From positions 1-47,314 of the forward strand of contig CABZTD010000013.1 in assembly GCA_902528515.1 (NCBI GenBank): a stretch of 47,314 nucleotides of DNA, given 5' to 3'. The notes below the pieces were generated by a model. It had not been told where the DNA came from. It made no database searches and saw only the letters and a program-made list of their open reading frames with translations. Within the stretch, counting starts at the first letter, position 1. Each line of letters starts with the position of its first letter. A program made the position numbers and the translations under genes. Shown in pieces: positions 9,641 through 18,825 of this stretch. This DNA is from K189A clade bacterium (lineage in GTDB: Bacteria; Pseudomonadota; Gammaproteobacteria; Pseudomonadales; Azotimanducaceae).

Positions 9641-10090
9641 GCAGGTAGGGAGCTTTACCTCTGCCTTTGCAAAAATTAAAAGGGTTTGCCTTGCAGGAAT
9701 AAGCGTATATCTGGGGTAGGAGGGGTAGTCACAACTATCAGCCTGGCTACTCAAAGCAAATGAATGATGGTGCGCTCGAAAGCCCATACTTTAGGTGGCC
9801 TGCAAGTAGTCGCTGAACCAAGTTTGGTGATTTTCGCGTAGACAACTTAATTTAAGTTCCTGCGCAACTGAAGCTCGTATCACTTTGCTCGAAAAAGGTG
9901 GTCTGACAATTATCGTCCTTTAGCAGCTCTGGAGCGCGGGCTTCCGGTGCACATTTTGAAATCCCCAGACCTCTACGACCAATATTTGAGGTTCGCGCGG
10001 GTCCTGGTTTTGTTTTTAACCATTGCCTTGTGGGGCCATTTGGATTTTTTCCGAATGATTATTTTTAAGGTTGATGATGGGAGGTACTGT
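9641..10090. other. Intergenic region, no gene seen
   Basis: About 450 bases between the receptor terminator and the DUF4920-like gene. No protein-like frame with a ribosome site was found. The downstream gene's frame is open from 9947, but the real start is placed at 10091. Confidence 0.4.
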
Positions 10091-10579
10091 ATGTTTCCAA
10101 AGCTTCTTCTATATGTTTGTCTCGGGTTATCGGCTTTATTCGCTATAAGCCTGTCAGCGCGGGCCGATTCGAACGCTCTCTCGCTTAAAATTGATGTGAC
10201 TACTGATTTTAGGTCCTCAACAGAACTTGTGAGAATCGGAGAGTTGACTGGCGAACCTGAAAAGTTCGTTGGGAAACATATTTCAGTAGTGGGCTTGATT
10301 AACGATGTCTGCCCCGTTCGCGGTTGTTGGGCAAGTGTAAAGGACGCAGAAGACGGTTCGCGTATTCGTTTCAAGGTGCCCGAAGGCGAATTGGTTTTTA
10401 CGGCGAAGATGATTGGAGATGTTATTGAGGCGAAGGGTATGTTTTCTCGCTATACGCTTAACGAGGCTGGCCATTATGAGAGAAATATGAAAACTCAATA
10501 TTTCGGACAGGCCACGTATTTGCTGGAAGGTCGAGAAGCGAGCCTTTTTTGCGCTGAAAATCAGCTGAAAGCTTTGTAG
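10091..10579 (+). CDS. Exported DUF4920-like protein
   Basis: A 162-residue protein from ATG 10091, which has GGGAGG six bases upstream and opens a clean signal peptide (MFPKLLLYVCLGLSALFAIS, cleavage after ARA). An upstream start at 9947 would add 48 residues before this signal and is rejected. The mature part has 'GKHISVVGLINDVCPVRGCW' and a following beta-rich segment ending 'EAKGMF'. The pattern GK-x-V-x-G-x-V-x-x-V-C-x(4)-GCW resembles the OB-fold domain DUF4920. The two conserved Cys (VCPVRGC) might bind metal or form a disulfide. Periplasmic; function unknown. The domain name is from memory of the pattern, moderate confidence. Confidence 0.75.
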   Translation: MFPKLLLYVCLGLSALFAISLSARADSNALSLKIDVTTDFRSSTELVRIGELTGEPEKFVGKHISVVGLINDVCPVRGCWASVKDAEDGSRIRFKVPEGELVFTAKMIGDVIEAKGMFSRYTLNEAGHYERNMKTQYFGQATYLLEGREASLFCAENQLKAL

Positions 10580-10904
10580 GAGGGGACCCTTTTTTCGTAG
10601 AGAGACGGGACAGAGGGTCTCCTGTTTATTGGTTTGTCTTTTTCCTAATTAGCGTCCCGAGCACTTGCTCGCCCTACTTCTCTAAGCGGCCGGGTTGAAA
10701 AGTTTGACGTCCGCGACCTATATCTCGCCTTGATAAAAGTATTACTCTCGGTGTCTTTGCAGAAGGACTTGACTACTCCGCACATATTTGGAGACTCCGG
10801 CCCCACGAGACGTTGGTTGCGAATTCCAACGTAAGCGGAGCCGCCCAAGTACCACAATGTTAGTGTCGGACTGAACGCATGTTAGTAACCTCGAATTGAG
10901 AGTA
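10580..10904. other. Intergenic region, no gene seen
   Basis: About 325 bases. GACCC and GGGTC segments at 10585-10620 could pair weakly, but without a T-run in the right place. A 70-codon frame on the minus strand (10645-10857) has no ribosome site and is not called. Confidence 0.35.
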
Positions 10905-11654
10905 ATGGTGAAAAAAAAACAAGAAATAGAACCTCAAAAATTAGCCCTGGACTCACTAAACGCGACGATCATGGACAATAAAGCCATGATTCATCAATCC
11001 AGGGCCAATATCGAAGAGAACCGCTTATTAATTCTTAGCAACCAGTCGGCAGCAGCTCTAGGTAACCAACAACTTGCTAACCACAATACGGAAGAGATTT
11101 TTGAAAGTCGAAAAACCGTATTGGTTACCTTTGATCCAGAGACGGATTTGCAAGCGAACTATATCGAAGTGGCAAGTCGTCGCTCAGAGCTGGACTTTCT
11201 GTTGCACAGCGCTCGCCTTAATGAGCAGTGTTTGACGATCAATAAGATGATGGTTGAGGCAAATGCCCTATTGATTGAAATCACAGATAATATAATGCGG
11301 TTGAACCAAGATATTCTTGAATTCAATGAGGAGAATCTGGATTCCAACAACGAGCTTATCCAGGGAATACTCAATCCTTTAGTGGTCGAGGAGGGTATGG
11401 TCGAAGAACTACAGGCTGAAAACGACTCGTCGTTCGAAGAACTTGACCGGCTATCGTCAAAAAACCGAAAGGAAATTGTGAAACTTCTGGAGCAGTCGGC
11501 AAATAATAAAAACATCGCCATTCAACACAATCAGGAAATTTCTCAAAGGCGAGAGAAGCTGTATATCAACAGGCAGGACGTGAAAACTATGCGCGGAAGC
11601 GTAGGTCGCGAGATCGATTACGCGGACATTTTTCTGTCAAATAGCGAAGAGTAA
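10905..11654 (+). CDS. Unknown protein made of asparagine-marked heptad repeats
   Basis: About 249 residues from ATG 10905; GTG 10908 and TTG 10896 are alternatives, and GAGAG just upstream suits GTG best. No signal peptide or membrane segment. The protein is almost all alpha-helical in pattern and falls into consecutive seven-residue units with Asn at the second place and Ile/Leu near the sixth: DNKAMIH, QSRANIE, ENRLLIL in the first part; LNEQCLT, INKMMVE, ANALLIE, LNQDILE, FNEENLD, SNNELIQ in the middle; HNQEISQ, RREKLYI, NRQDVKT near the end. A more acidic stretch (about 170-195) separates the last two blocks. This suggests a coiled coil with a ladder of Asn. I do not recognise a family. 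It stands alone, with non-coding sequence on both sides. Function unknown. Confidence 0.8.
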   Translation: MVKKKQEIEPQKLALDSLNATIMDNKAMIHQSRANIEENRLLILSNQSAAALGNQQLANHNTEEIFESRKTVLVTFDPETDLQANYIEVASRRSELDFLLHSARLNEQCLTINKMMVEANALLIEITDNIMRLNQDILEFNEENLDSNNELIQGILNPLVVEEGMVEELQAENDSSFEELDRLSSKNRKEIVKLLEQSANNKNIAIQHNQEISQRREKLYINRQDVKTMRGSVGREIDYADIFLSNSEE

Positions 11655-12090
11655 TCAACCAAATTGAGGCTTCTTGCCCGAACGAATCGATGGCTTCTAG
11701 CTGACATATAAGCCCTGAAGTTTGAATCGTTCTATACTGGTTCTGTACAAAAATGACTTAGCAGAAAAGGTGTGGGCCTATTTCGAAAGAGCTTGGTAGC
11801 TCTCTGATGACGATCTAGCGAACGCTGTGTTAAAAGTGGCCAACAACAAGTCTGCGACGAATCGCTGCGTTGGGCGGCAAAATCGGCTTGTTCCATCTTT
11901 AGTTGAAAAAGCCCAATAGCGCACCTTTTTCACATCAGTTAAGGCATAATTTACGGCCTGAGAGAGCAGTACTAAAAGCTTTCGATTCCTGTCCCAAACG
12001 CCTTTGACGACTTCAAAGAGAGACGATGCGGGATTAACCCAAACAGTAAGTTTCCAAGCGACCTTTTTACCATAGTTGAACATCAAAAGT
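11655..12090. other. Leader region upstream of tig, no gene seen
   Basis: About 435 bases. No tRNA-like fold was found. TTGAAT at 11722-11727 with TACAAA at 11746-11751 (18-base spacer) is a possible promoter, weak. A short hairpin AGAGCT-TGGT-AGCTCT occurs near 11788-11803 without a T-run. A minus-strand frame from 12467 to 11778 runs antisense through the start of tig and is taken as a shadow. Confidence 0.35.
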
Positions 12091-13524
12091 ATGAATGTAT
12101 CCATTGAAACACTGACAGGCCTCGAACGCCGTCTCACAATTGCCATTGATAGCGATACATTCGAGCAGCAGATCACCAGTCGCCTGCGGACAGCGGCAGG
12201 ACAGATCAAACTGCCGGGTTTTCGTGCCGGCAAGGTTCCTATGAAAGAAGTCAGACGCCGCTTCGGTGATTCTGTCAGAGCTGAAGTAGCTGGTGAGGTG
12301 ATGCAGAGCAGCTTCATGACTGCGGTGCAGCAAGAGGACATGAACCCCGCCAGCTCACCTAAGCTCGATGTTGTAAAGATGGATCCTGGCGCGGACTTTG
12401 AATTCACGGCGACTTTCGATGTATTTCCCAATATAGAGCTGGTGAATTTTGATAAGGTCACAGTCAAGCGACCGTTCGCGCAAATCGAGGAGGCGGATCT
12501 TGAGAGTATGATTGAGCGGCTGCGCGATCAGCATGCGACACAAGAGGCGGCGGGGCGGCAGGCTGAAGATGGGGATCAGGTTAAGGTGGATTTCACAGGA
12601 GAACTTGACGGTGAGCGAGTTGAGGAGGCTAGCGGCGAAGGTATGACTTTCACACTAGGTCAAGGACAAATGATCGAAGATTTTGATCAAGGTGTTGCAG
12701 GACTTGGTGCGGGTGAAGAAAGGACCTTCGATGCAGTCTTTCCAGACGATTATCGCGCGGAAGAATTACAGGGAAAGACGGTTCAATTTACTGTCAAGGT
12801 ATTAGAAGTCAACGAGCGCAAGCTTCCGGAGCTAGATGATGAGTTTTATGCCAAGTTTGGCATTGAAGAGGGCGGGGAGGCTGCGTTTCGCAAGGAAGTA
12901 CGCAACAATATGCAGCGCGAGCTAGAGATTGCACAGAAAAGTCAAACAAAACAGCAGGTTATGGACTCTTTAGCGGAATTACATGAGTTCACCGTGCCGA
13001 CGGCCATCGTTCAACGAGAAATCCGAGTACTCAAGGATCAAATGATGAGCCAATTCCAAATGCCACCGGGCCAAGCACAAAGTTTGGATTTGCCGGACTC
13101 TCTGTTCCAGGATCAGGCGGAAAAACGCGTGAAAGTTGGCTTGATTGTCAACGAAGTAATTAGCGCCGCTAGCTTAATGGCGGACACCGAGAAAGTGGAC
13201 GCTAAGTTAGAAGAACTAGCCGCACCATATGGCGAACCCGATCAAGTGATTGAGTGGTATCGCAGCAATCCAGAACAAATGAGTAATATCGAGATGTCGG
13301 TGCTTGAAGATCAGGTGGTCGACCACATATTGACCTCAGCACATGTTGAAGAAGTCGAAGCGAGTTACGCAGACGTTATAAGCGGTGCCGCGATCGCGCC
13401 GCCAACTGGAGACGTTGACGATATAGAAAGTGAGCTTGATGTCGCAGCTGACGCCGCAACCCTAGTCGATAGGGACGCGGAGGTTTCTGACGAGGTCCCG
13501 GCTGAAGATGGTGAGACCAAGTAA
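12091..13524 (+). CDS. tig: Trigger factor, ribosome-bound chaperone
   Basis: A 477-residue protein. Trigger factor binds ribosomal protein L23 and shields nascent chains; it also has peptidyl-prolyl isomerase activity. Start at ATG 12091 (MNVSIETLTGLERRLTI), matching the family N-terminus; the codons upstream to 12076 are not part of it. The ribosome-binding domain holds the signature 'GFRAGKVPMKEVRRRFG' near residues 46-62. The FKBP domain is about 150-245 ('VDFTGELDGE', 'FTLGQGQMIEDFDQGV'). The helical C-terminal chaperone domain follows to about 430. A strongly acidic tail of about 45 residues (many Asp, Glu, Ala) extends beyond the usual end. The ribosome site is weak. First gene of the conserved tig-clpP-clpX-lon-hupB-ppiD order. 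Confidence 0.97.
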   Translation: MNVSIETLTGLERRLTIAIDSDTFEQQITSRLRTAAGQIKLPGFRAGKVPMKEVRRRFGDSVRAEVAGEVMQSSFMTAVQQEDMNPASSPKLDVVKMDPGADFEFTATFDVFPNIELVNFDKVTVKRPFAQIEEADLESMIERLRDQHATQEAAGRQAEDGDQVKVDFTGELDGERVEEASGEGMTFTLGQGQMIEDFDQGVAGLGAGEERTFDAVFPDDYRAEELQGKTVQFTVKVLEVNERKLPELDDEFYAKFGIEEGGEAAFRKEVRNNMQRELEIAQKSQTKQQVMDSLAELHEFTVPTAIVQREIRVLKDQMMSQFQMPPGQAQSLDLPDSLFQDQAEKRVKVGLIVNEVISAASLMADTEKVDAKLEELAAPYGEPDQVIEWYRSNPEQMSNIEMSVLEDQVVDHILTSAHVEEVEASYADVISGAAIAPPTGDVDDIESELDVAADAATLVDRDAEVSDEVPAEDGETK

Positions 13525-13584
13525 GAAGGCCGTTGGGCTCCTTTCCAAAGGCTTGACGGCGAAGCAAGGAATAGAGGAAACAGA

Positions 13585-14226
13585 ATGAGTGAAACAGGAA
13601 AGTCGGAGATGGAACCTATAACAGGGCTCGGTATGGTTCCCATGGTGGTCGAACAAACCGCCCGAGGAGAGCGCGCATTCGACATTTATTCTCGTCTGTT
13701 GAAAGAACGAATCATATTCATGGTAGGTCCTGTAGAGGACCACATGGCCAACCTGATCGTAGCACAGATGCTGTTCCTCGAATCTGAAAACCCCGACAAA
13801 GATATTAGCCTTTACATCAACTCGCCCGGCGGGTCAGTTACCGCTGGCCTGGCAATCTATGACACGATGCAGTTCATCCGGCCTCAGGTAAGCACATTGT
13901 GCGTTGGTCAGGCAGCGAGTATGGGGGCCTTTTTGCTCGCAGCGGGCGCGCCAGGAAAGCGTATGGCACTGCCCAATTCTCGCATGATGCTTCATCAACC
14001 TGCCGGTGGCTCACGAGGTGTAGCAGCAGACATTGAGATTCAGGCCCAAGAAATACTGCTAGCGCGAGAGCGACTGAATAAGATCATCGCAGCGCATACG
14101 GGTCAGGATATAGAGCGTGTCGCTAACGATACTGATCGCGATTTTTGGATGAGCCCCGAGGAAGCGAGAGAGTATGGTTTGGTAGATTTGGTACAGGTTA
14201 GCAGGACAAATAACGGCGAAAATTAA
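13585..14226 (+). CDS. clpP: ATP-dependent Clp protease proteolytic subunit
   Basis: A 213-residue serine protease that forms the double heptamer chamber served by ClpX. The triad is visible: Ser112 in '[11 protein letters not shown]', His137 in '[10 protein letters not shown]', and Asp186 in 'DTDRDFWM'. The motif '[19 protein letters not shown]' forms the family hallmark region. Length is normal, with a short N-terminal propeptide as in E. coli. It follows tig after 60 bases and precedes clpX after 167 bases, so cotranscription with one or both is likely. Confidence 0.98.
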   Translation: MSETGKSEMEPITGLGMVPMVVEQTARGERAFDIYSRLLKERIIFMVGPVEDHMANLIVAQMLFLESENPDKDISLYINSPGGSVTAGLAIYDTMQFIRPQVSTLCVGQAASMGAFLLAAGAPGKRMALPNSRMMLHQPAGGSRGVAADIEIQAQEILLARERLNKIIAAHTGQDIERVANDTDRDFWMSPEEAREYGLVDLVQVSRTNNGEN

Positions 14227-14393
14227 TCCAACGGCTTTGATTGAGGATTCAACTCGATAAGATGTAAGGCCCAGTATCCATTTGCGGCGATCTATTCGGA
14301 CTTGCAAAAAGCGCCGTCTCGAAGCAATGTAAATATTACCAGTGTTCGTCACTTATTGATGGTTCGCACGAACCACATAGTCAAGAGGAAGAT

Positions 14394-15677
14394 ATGTCAG
14401 AAGAAGGCGGCAAAGGCGACGATTCAGGAAAGCTTCTTTACTGCTCTTTCTGCGGCAAAAGTCAGCACGAAGTTCGGAAGCTTATAGCAGGACCGTCGGT
14501 CTTTATTTGCGATGAATGCGTCGAATTATGTAATGACATTATTCGCGAGGAAGTTTCGGAGGCGGCGCAAAGCGGGGAAGCGGCAAAGCTGCCGGTCCCA
14601 ACCGAGATCAAAGAGATTTTGGATGAATACGTCATCGGGCAGGATCAGGCGAAAAAAGTGCTCGCAGTAGCGGTGTACAACCACTACAAGCGCCTTAATT
14701 ACAGTGCGAAGAAAGATGATGTAGAGCTGTCGAAATCCAATATCCTCCTGATTGGTCCGACGGGGTGCGGTAAAACGCTGTTGGCTGAAACGCTTGCTCG
14801 TTTGCTGGATGTTCCTTTTACAATTGCTGATGCAACGACTCTTACCGAGGCGGGCTATGTAGGAGAAGACGTTGAGAACATTATTCAAAAGCTGCTGCAA
14901 AAGTGCGACTACGACGTTGAGCGCGCGCAGGTAGGCATCGTCTACATCGATGAGATCGATAAGATTTCTCGCAAGTCGGACAATCCTTCGATAACTCGAG
15001 ATGTATCAGGGGAGGGTGTTCAACAAGCGCTGTTAAAACTCATTGAGGGCACCATAGCCTCAGTCCCACCACAGGGTGGACGCAAACATCCGCAACAGGA
15101 GTTCTTGCAGGTTGATACGTCCAAGATTTTGTTTATCTGCGGCGGCGCCTTCGCTGGACTAGACAAAGTAATAAGCGACCGGTCAGACAAGTCTGGTATT
15201 GGCTTTAGTGCCCAGGTGAAGGGCGAATCAGACAAAAGCTCTATCGGAGAAACTCTGCAAACGCTAGAGCCCGAGGACTTAGTTCGTTATGGATTGATCC
15301 CAGAGTTCGTTGGGCGATTACCAGTGGTCGCGACCCTAGGTGAGCTTGATAACGATGCGCTGGTCCGAATACTGACCGAGCCAAAAAATTCCCTGACTCG
15401 TCAGTACGCTAAGCTATTCGAGATGGAAGGCGTCGAAGTCGACTTTCGAGAGGACGCATTGCGGGCTGTTGCGGAAAAGGCAACCGAGCGAAAAACCGGC
15501 GCACGAGGGCTTCGCTCGATACTTGAATCTGTACTACTTGATACCATGTATGACCTGCCAGGATCCGAGTCTGTCAGTAAAGTTGTGATTGATGAAAGCG
15601 TGATAAACGGGGAGAGTTCACCGATGCTGATCTACGAGAACATCGACCAAGCCGCATCAAAGGAAAGCAATTCTTAG
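14394..15677 (+). CDS. clpX: ATP-dependent Clp protease ATP-binding subunit ClpX
   Basis: A 427-residue AAA+ unfoldase that recognises substrates (for example ssrA-tagged proteins) and feeds them to ClpP. The N-terminal zinc domain has Cys17, Cys20, Cys39 and Cys42. Walker A is GPTGCGKT at 121-128, Walker B 'VYIDEID' near 183-189. The IGF loop that docks ClpP is present in '[11 protein letters not shown]'. Arg finger and sensor motifs ('[10 protein letters not shown]') are in place. The start ATG has AGAGGAAG just upstream (14385-14392). Fully normal gene. Confidence 0.98.
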   Translation: MSEEGGKGDDSGKLLYCSFCGKSQHEVRKLIAGPSVFICDECVELCNDIIREEVSEAAQSGEAAKLPVPTEIKEILDEYVIGQDQAKKVLAVAVYNHYKRLNYSAKKDDVELSKSNILLIGPTGCGKTLLAETLARLLDVPFTIADATTLTEAGYVGEDVENIIQKLLQKCDYDVERAQVGIVYIDEIDKISRKSDNPSITRDVSGEGVQQALLKLIEGTIASVPPQGGRKHPQQEFLQVDTSKILFICGGAFAGLDKVISDRSDKSGIGFSAQVKGESDKSSIGETLQTLEPEDLVRYGLIPEFVGRLPVVATLGELDNDALVRILTEPKNSLTRQYAKLFEMEGVEVDFREDALRAVAEKATERKTGARGLRSILESVLLDTMYDLPGSESVSKVVIDESVINGESSPMLIYENIDQAASKESNS

Positions 15678-15794
15678 CAAGAACGGTCTGCTTGAATGAA
15701 GGGACGGAAATCTCTACGCGACTCAGACATCCCGACTCGCCGAACGCACTTGTCGTTATAGTGTCACCCGAACTCCAAACATAGGTTCCCTTTT

Positions 15795-18239
15795 ATGTCC
15801 GAGTCCAAGCGAGAACTGTTGCCCGTCCTGCCATTGCGCGACATGGTGGTATTCCCACACGGTGTTCATCCGCTGTTCGTTGGCACAAAAAGGTCCATTG
15901 TGGCACTTGATTCCGCGATGGCTGATGATAAGCAGATATTTCTGGTGGCAAAAAAAGACTCGGAAAAAACCGACCTCGGGCCCGAGGATCTCTACGACAT
16001 GGGCACGGTCGCGACGATCCTACAGCTCCTCAAGCTGCCTGACGGTACTGTGAAAGTGCTTGTAGAGGGTGGTAGCCGGGCGGCGGTAAAAGAAATCGAC
16101 TTTTCTCATGACTTTATCCGCGCGGAGGTTAACGTTCATTCCGAGCTCGAAATCGAACCCCGCGAAGCTGACGCAATTGTCCGCTCTTTATTGACGCACT
16201 TTGAGCAGTTCGCTCAGGGCAACAAAAAAATTCCTCAAGAAGTGCTTGCCTCTCTATCTGGACTAGACGATCCATCGCGTCTCATGGACACAATGGCGGC
16301 CCAAATGTCGTTGGAGATGCACGACCGTCAGAGTGTGCTGGAGACAGTCGAGGTGAAACAGCGTATGGAGCGCTTGCTAGGACTGATGGATGCTGGTCTT
16401 GCACTGCGGCAAGTAGAAAAACAGGTTCGAGGGCGCGTTAAGAAGCAGATGGAACAGAGTCAACGCGACTATTACTTGAATGAGCAAATGAAGGCTATTC
16501 AGAAAGAAATGGGCGATGACTCCGCCTCAGAGATGGATGCTCTGCAATCAAGAATCGAAGCGGCAGGTATGCCTGCAGAGGCTAAGGAGAAAGCGCAAAC
16601 CGAATTGAACAAGCTGAAGAATATGGCGCCCATGTCGGCCGAAGCGACGGTCGTTCGAAGCTTCGTCGATTGGATGTTGAATATCCCGTGGAGTAAGCGG
16701 AGCCGTGTACGCAAAGATCTGGCCGCTGCACAGGAAATCCTAGATGCAGACCACTACGGTCTGACCGAAGTAAAAGAACGAATTATTGAATACTTAGCTG
16801 TCCAGAACCGCGTTGCAAAATCGAAGAGCCCGGTTTTGTGTCTAGTGGGTCCGCCGGGTGTAGGGAAAACCAGCTTAGGCGAGAGCATTGCAAAGGCGAC
16901 CAATCGGAAATTCGTCCGAATGGCTCTTGGAGGTGTGCGCGACGAGGCCGAGATTCGGGGACATCGTCGCACGTACATCGGCTCGCTACCCGGCAAGGTC
17001 ATTCAGAAAATGTCAAAAGCTAACGTTGTTAACCCTCTATTCTTGCTCGATGAAATCGACAAGATGGGCATGGACATGCGCGGTGATCCTTCCAGTGCGC
17101 TGCTAGAGGTACTCGATCCAGAGCAAAACGACACTTTTAACGATCACTATTTGGAGGTCGACTACGACTTATCCAATGTTTTCTTTGTCTGTACGTCGAA
17201 CTCCATGGACATACCTGGACCCCTGCTCGATCGCATGGAAGTGATTCGTCTACCGGGCTACACCGAGGACGAAAAGCTGAACATCGCGCGGAGGTACCTA
17301 GTACCCAAGCAGATCAAAAACAGCGGCTTAAAGCCAGAAGAGCTTTCAATTACCGACGGGGCTGTGATCGATCTTATTCGCTACTACACGAAGGAAGCAG
17401 GTGTGCGTGGTTTGGAGCGAGAGATCGCCAAGATCGCGCGTAAAGTCGTGAAAGAGCAATCCCTGGACGCTACGCGAAAGCCGAACAGGCGACCGAAAGT
17501 GCGTAAAGGTGGCCAGAGATTCGCTAATACGACGGTTAGTTCAGAGCAGCTCGCCCACTACAGCGGCGTTCGCAAGTTTAGTTACGGGCGTGCAGAGGAG
17601 AAAGATGAGGTTGGCATTGTCACGGGTCTTGCCTGGACTCAGGTTGGCGGCGAGCTTCTAAACATCGAGGCTGTCTCCATGCCAGGTAAGGGCCGGCAGA
17701 CAAAAACAGGTTCTCTAGGCGATGTAATGCAGGAATCTATTCAGGCAGCTCTCACCTTTGTACGCAGTCGCGCAGAGGTGCTAGGACTGCCAGAGGACTT
17801 CCATGAAAAAACAGACATACACATCCACGTGCCTGAAGGAGCGACACCCAAGGACGGTCCTAGTGCCGGTATCGGTATGTGCACTGCCATGGTGTCTGTA
17901 ATTACCGGCATACCGGTCAAGGCAGACGTCGCGATGACTGGAGAGATTACATTGCGAGGCCAAGTGTTGCCGATTGGGGGCTTGAAAGAAAAACTTCTGG
18001 CGGCTCATCGCGGTGGTGTTAAGCAGGTCATCATTCCACACGAGAATGAAAAAGATCTCGCAGAAATCCCTGACAATGTGATAACGGATCTGAACATTCA
18101 CTGCGTCAAATGGATGGATGAAGTGCTGCAAGTGGCGCTAGACCGAATGCCCGTCCCCAGGGTTGTCGATGAAAAAGGTGCGGCTAGTCCAGAGATTACC
18201 GTCGAGGAAGAAAGCGCACCCAGCATTAGTACGCATTGA
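15795..18239 (+). CDS. lon: ATP-dependent protease Lon
   Basis: An 814-residue LonA protease that degrades misfolded proteins and short-lived regulators. Order: N-terminal substrate domain (about 1-200), coiled coil, AAA+ module with Walker A GPPGVGKT at 352-359 and Walker B '[10 protein letters not shown]' near 415-424, then the protease domain with catalytic Ser690 in '[11 protein letters not shown]' and Lys733 in '[11 protein letters not shown]'. Length slightly above E. coli Lon because of an acidic C-terminal tail. The ATG is preceded by only a weak ribosome site (AGG). A poor sigma-32-like element (CTTGAAT at 15691-15697) lies upstream; I do not rely on it. Confidence 0.98.
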   Translation: MSESKRELLPVLPLRDMVVFPHGVHPLFVGTKRSIVALDSAMADDKQIFLVAKKDSEKTDLGPEDLYDMGTVATILQLLKLPDGTVKVLVEGGSRAAVKEIDFSHDFIRAEVNVHSELEIEPREADAIVRSLLTHFEQFAQGNKKIPQEVLASLSGLDDPSRLMDTMAAQMSLEMHDRQSVLETVEVKQRMERLLGLMDAGLALRQVEKQVRGRVKKQMEQSQRDYYLNEQMKAIQKEMGDDSASEMDALQSRIEAAGMPAEAKEKAQTELNKLKNMAPMSAEATVVRSFVDWMLNIPWSKRSRVRKDLAAAQEILDADHYGLTEVKERIIEYLAVQNRVAKSKSPVLCLVGPPGVGKTSLGESIAKATNRKFVRMALGGVRDEAEIRGHRRTYIGSLPGKVIQKMSKANVVNPLFLLDEIDKMGMDMRGDPSSALLEVLDPEQNDTFNDHYLEVDYDLSNVFFVCTSNSMDIPGPLLDRMEVIRLPGYTEDEKLNIARRYLVPKQIKNSGLKPEELSITDGAVIDLIRYYTKEAGVRGLEREIAKIARKVVKEQSLDATRKPNRRPKVRKGGQRFANTTVSSEQLAHYSGVRKFSYGRAEEKDEVGIVTGLAWTQVGGELLNIEAVSMPGKGRQTKTGSLGDVMQESIQAALTFVRSRAEVLGLPEDFHEKTDIHIHVPEGATPKDGPSAGIGMCTAMVSVITGIPVKADVAMTGEITLRGQVLPIGGLKEKLLAAHRGGVKQVIIPHENEKDLAEIPDNVITDLNIHCVKWMDEVLQVALDRMPVPRVVDEKGAASPEITVEEESAPSISTH

Positions 18240-18287
18240 ATCTTTAGAATCGGTAGGTAATAAAATCAACGAATTACAGAGAATGAG

Positions 18288-18316
18288 TTGCCACAGCACA
18301 TATAGGCTGTTATATC
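18288..18316 (+). promoter_or_regulatory. Candidate promoter of hupB
   Basis: TTGCCA at 18288-18293 and TATATC at 18311-18316, 17-base spacer, sit about 115 bases before the hupB start in the 193-base gap after lon. This suits the separate transcription that hupB usually has. Judged by eye only. Confidence 0.35.
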
Positions 18317-18432
18317 ATTCTAGGTCCGAAAGGATTTTTTTTACCATCGTTAAAGACGGTTCGTTTCTGTGGTCTCACCCTAATTAGGCTTACGGCAACG
18401 GTGTTTTGCGCGAACAGTGAGGGGCATGAAAA

Positions 18433-18705
18433 TTGAACAAAAGTGAACTAGTAGACCACGTCGCCGAATCGGCAGACATTTCCAAAGCCGCTGCCACGCG
18501 AGCGGTCGAGTCAGCGTTAGAAGCAATCACACAATCTCTAAGTAACGGTGAGTCTGTCGCACTCGTCGGCTTTGGTACTTTCTTAGTACGCGAACGCGCT
18601 GCGCGTGCTGGCCGGAACCCGAAGACCGGGGAGGCAATTCAGATTGCTGCTGCCAAAGTTCCGGCTTTTAAGGCCGGTAAAGCACTCAAAGATGCTCTGA
18701 ACTAA
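18433..18705 (+). CDS. hupB: DNA-binding protein HU-beta
   Basis: A 90-residue nucleoid protein that bends DNA as a dimer. It starts with the classic '[12 protein letters not shown]' and carries the DNA-binding arm '[12 protein letters not shown]'. The start codon is TTG at 18433: the family N-terminus fits only this codon, and GAGGGG at 18419-18424 is eight bases upstream. An ATG at 18426 lies between the two but is in another frame and opens a six-codon cistron ending inside hupB, which might lower initiation at TTG (inference). A strong terminator follows. Confidence 0.97.
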   Translation: MNKSELVDHVAESADISKAAATRAVESALEAITQSLSNGESVALVGFGTFLVRERAARAGRNPKTGEAIQIAAAKVPAFKAGKALKDALN

Positions 18706-18719
18706 ACTTGGCTGAAAGC

Positions 18720-18739
18720 CCGGCGAGCTAAGTCGCCGG
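18720..18739 (+). other. Inverted repeat after hupB
   Basis: CCGGCGA (18720-18726) pairs with TCGCCGG (18733-18739) across a six-base loop, just before the terminator. It may protect the 3' end of the hupB message or assist termination. Confidence 0.5.
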
Positions 18740-18744
18740 AACGA

Positions 18745-18772
18745 GGGCGCAAAGTGCGCCCTTTTTTTTTTT
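18745..18772 (+). terminator. Strong intrinsic terminator of hupB
   Basis: GGGCGCA (18745-18751), three-base loop, TGCGCCC (18755-18761), followed by eleven Ts. A textbook rho-independent terminator, which separates hupB from ppiD. Confidence 0.93.
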
Positions 18773-18825
18773 GAGGTGCTCGTAACGCTGCATGCGTCTA
18801 ACGACTTTTGAGAAGGGATAGAAAA

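Noticed and set aside
10645-10857. 70-codon minus-strand frame between the DUF4920-like gene and the Asn-heptad gene
   Set aside because: No ribosome site, no family pattern, and composition not protein-like.
11778-12467. 229-codon minus-strand frame antisense to the start of tig
   Set aside because: It lies mostly opposite a certain gene, has no ribosome site and no protein family pattern; it is a mirror of tig codon use.
15691-15719. Sigma-32 heat-shock promoter upstream of lon
   Set aside because: CTTGAAT resembles the -35, but the matching -10 (CCCCAT type) is poor; not supportable by eye.
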